Shown here piece after piece: positions 63,161 to 64,000 of a stretch of DNA of 64,000 nucleotides. Origin of the DNA: Adenophora triphylla var. japonica (taxonomy: Eukaryota > Streptophyta > Magnoliopsida > Asterales > Campanulaceae); the NCBI GenBank assembly GCA_022495995.1, contig JAFEMH010003633.1:1-64000 (forward strand), written 5' to 3'. The number at the start of each line of letters is the position of its first letter. The first letter of the stretch is position 1. Below the pieces are notes generated by a model. That model made no database searches. It was not told the DNA's origin and worked only from the letters and a program-made list of their open reading frames with translations. Both the position numbers and the translations under genes were made by a program.

Positions 63161-64000
63161 TTTTATATACATAAGCATGTAGTTTAATGTTTTATAGGTA
63201 CTTCATCATTCTTTTGAATGCGACTTAATGTTCTTCTTTCCGAATTGCTCTGGTATTGACCAAGCATCCCAATAATAAATACAAGGTCTGTACGAGTACA
63301 GACTTGCGCATACATTAAGCTTCCTACTGCCGGTGCATAAGGGATATTTTTCATATACTTGGATTCAAAATTAATTTTAGGACATTGCTTTAGACTGAAT
63401 TTATCTCCCTTACAGATAGGGGTGTTATGTGGTTTACAATTTTCCAGCTAAACCTTTGTAATACCTTCTCTATATAGCTCTTTTGTGATAATCCCAAAAT
63501 ACCTCGTGAATGATCACGATGAATTTGGATTCCTAATACAAAAGATGTCTTATCAAGATCTTTCATCTCAAATTTGTTTGAGAAATTTCTTAGTTTCTTT
63601 TAGAAGGTCCTTATCATTACTAGCAAGAAAAATATCATCCACATATAAGACCAAAATAATAAATCTACTCCCACTGAACTTATGGTACACACAATTTTTA
63701 CCAAGATTCATTTCAAAGCCAAATGAAAGAATAACTTGGTTAAATTTTAAGTACCATTGACGAGATGCTTACTTAAGCCCATAAATGGATTTCTTAAGTT
63801 TACAAACCAGTTGACTAGTTTGATCCGAATTAGTCACCATTTAAGTTTCTTCATATAGATAGTTTCCTCAATGTTGCCATTGAGAAAAGCTGTCTTAACA
63901 TTCATTTGATGAAGCTCAAGATCATAATGTGCCACTAATGCCATAATGATCATAAAAGAGGTTTTAGAAGATTTCGGAAAAAAATATTTCTTTATAATCA
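63161..64000 (-). pseudogene. Copia reverse transcriptase, frameshifted
   Basis: Minus-strand segments: HYDLELHQMNVKTAFLNGNI (about 63870-63935), LYVDDIFLASNDKDLLKE (63595-63650, catalytic YVDD present), KFEMKDLDKTSFVLGIQIHR and GILGLSQKSYIEKVLQRF (63440-63580), then a segment with GSLMYAQVCTRTDLVF (about 63285-63335). The order is that of the Copia RT. At least two frame changes occur (near 63600 and 63700), so it is not intact. Confidence 0.85.

Larger units (their letters stand above)
62084..64000 (-). mobile_element. Copia retrotransposon, 3' end, running off the window
   Basis: Minus-strand element. 3' LTR 62084-62553, polypurine tract 62554-62566 (CAAAGTGGGAGAT on the element strand), then RT on the minus strand to the window edge. 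CTACT at 62079-62083 would be one target duplication copy. 5' half is outside. Confidence 0.85.

Noticed and set aside
1..64000. Integrated plant viral sequence (for example pararetrovirus)
   Set aside because: All reverse transcriptases seen have integrase or LTRs of gypsy or Copia type; no movement or coat protein motif was noticed.

Overview
This window is plant nuclear DNA, almost certainly from a dicot. It holds plant-type LTR retrotransposons (Tat-type Ty3/gypsy and SIRE-type Copia), an RPA-encoding Helitron, Stowaway-like MITEs with CTCCCTCCGTCCC ends, Mutator-like elements, and fragments of two plant genes (a QALGGH zinc-finger repressor and midasin). The species cannot be named from sequence alone. 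Nearly all of the window is mobile DNA inserted into mobile DNA. No intact ordinary protein-coding host gene was found. The best candidate for a working host locus is a cluster of three C/D box snoRNAs at 36.5-37.0 kb.

Layout, left to right. (1) 1-7898: a Tat-type gypsy element on the minus strand, decayed and cut by the window edge; its 5' LTR is 6917-7898. It sits inside the LTR of (2) 7899-20552, a large degraded SIRE-type Copia element on the plus strand, with right LTR 18650-20552. (3) 20.6-23.7 kb: AT-rich relics, a 420-bp MITE, and the 3' end of a Retand-like gypsy element (22151-23592). (4) 23840-36156: a complete but mutated Retand/Grande-like gypsy element, gag-pol on the minus strand, with an extra antisense ORF and a tandem array between pol and the 3' LTR. 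It lies in the middle of a 234-bp MITE (halves 23723-23839 and 36162-36278), with TTATT target duplications. (5) 36563-36997: the snoRNA cluster.

(6) 37087-47673 is a deeply nested block. A ~540-bp non-autonomous DNA element holds a MITE and two Mutator-like elements. The first (37545-45761) carries a zinc-finger/EAR gene fragment split by a 3.6-kb LTR element that itself carries midasin (MDN1) coding sequence. It also carries a short LTR element with non-TG/CA ends, which in turn holds a 1.65-kb Helitron and a MITE. The second Mutator-like element is 46022-47541. (7) 49022-61013: a 12-kb Helitron with both termini, RepHel on the minus strand and an RPA1-like gene. (8) 61.0-62.1 kb: a MITE and a degenerate minisatellite. 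(9) 62084-64000: a Copia element on the minus strand running off the right edge.

For most insertions the sequence itself gives proof: target-site duplications, or an uninterrupted paralogous copy elsewhere in the window (sister LTR or sister MITE). All boundaries were read by eye; no alignments or database searches were run.
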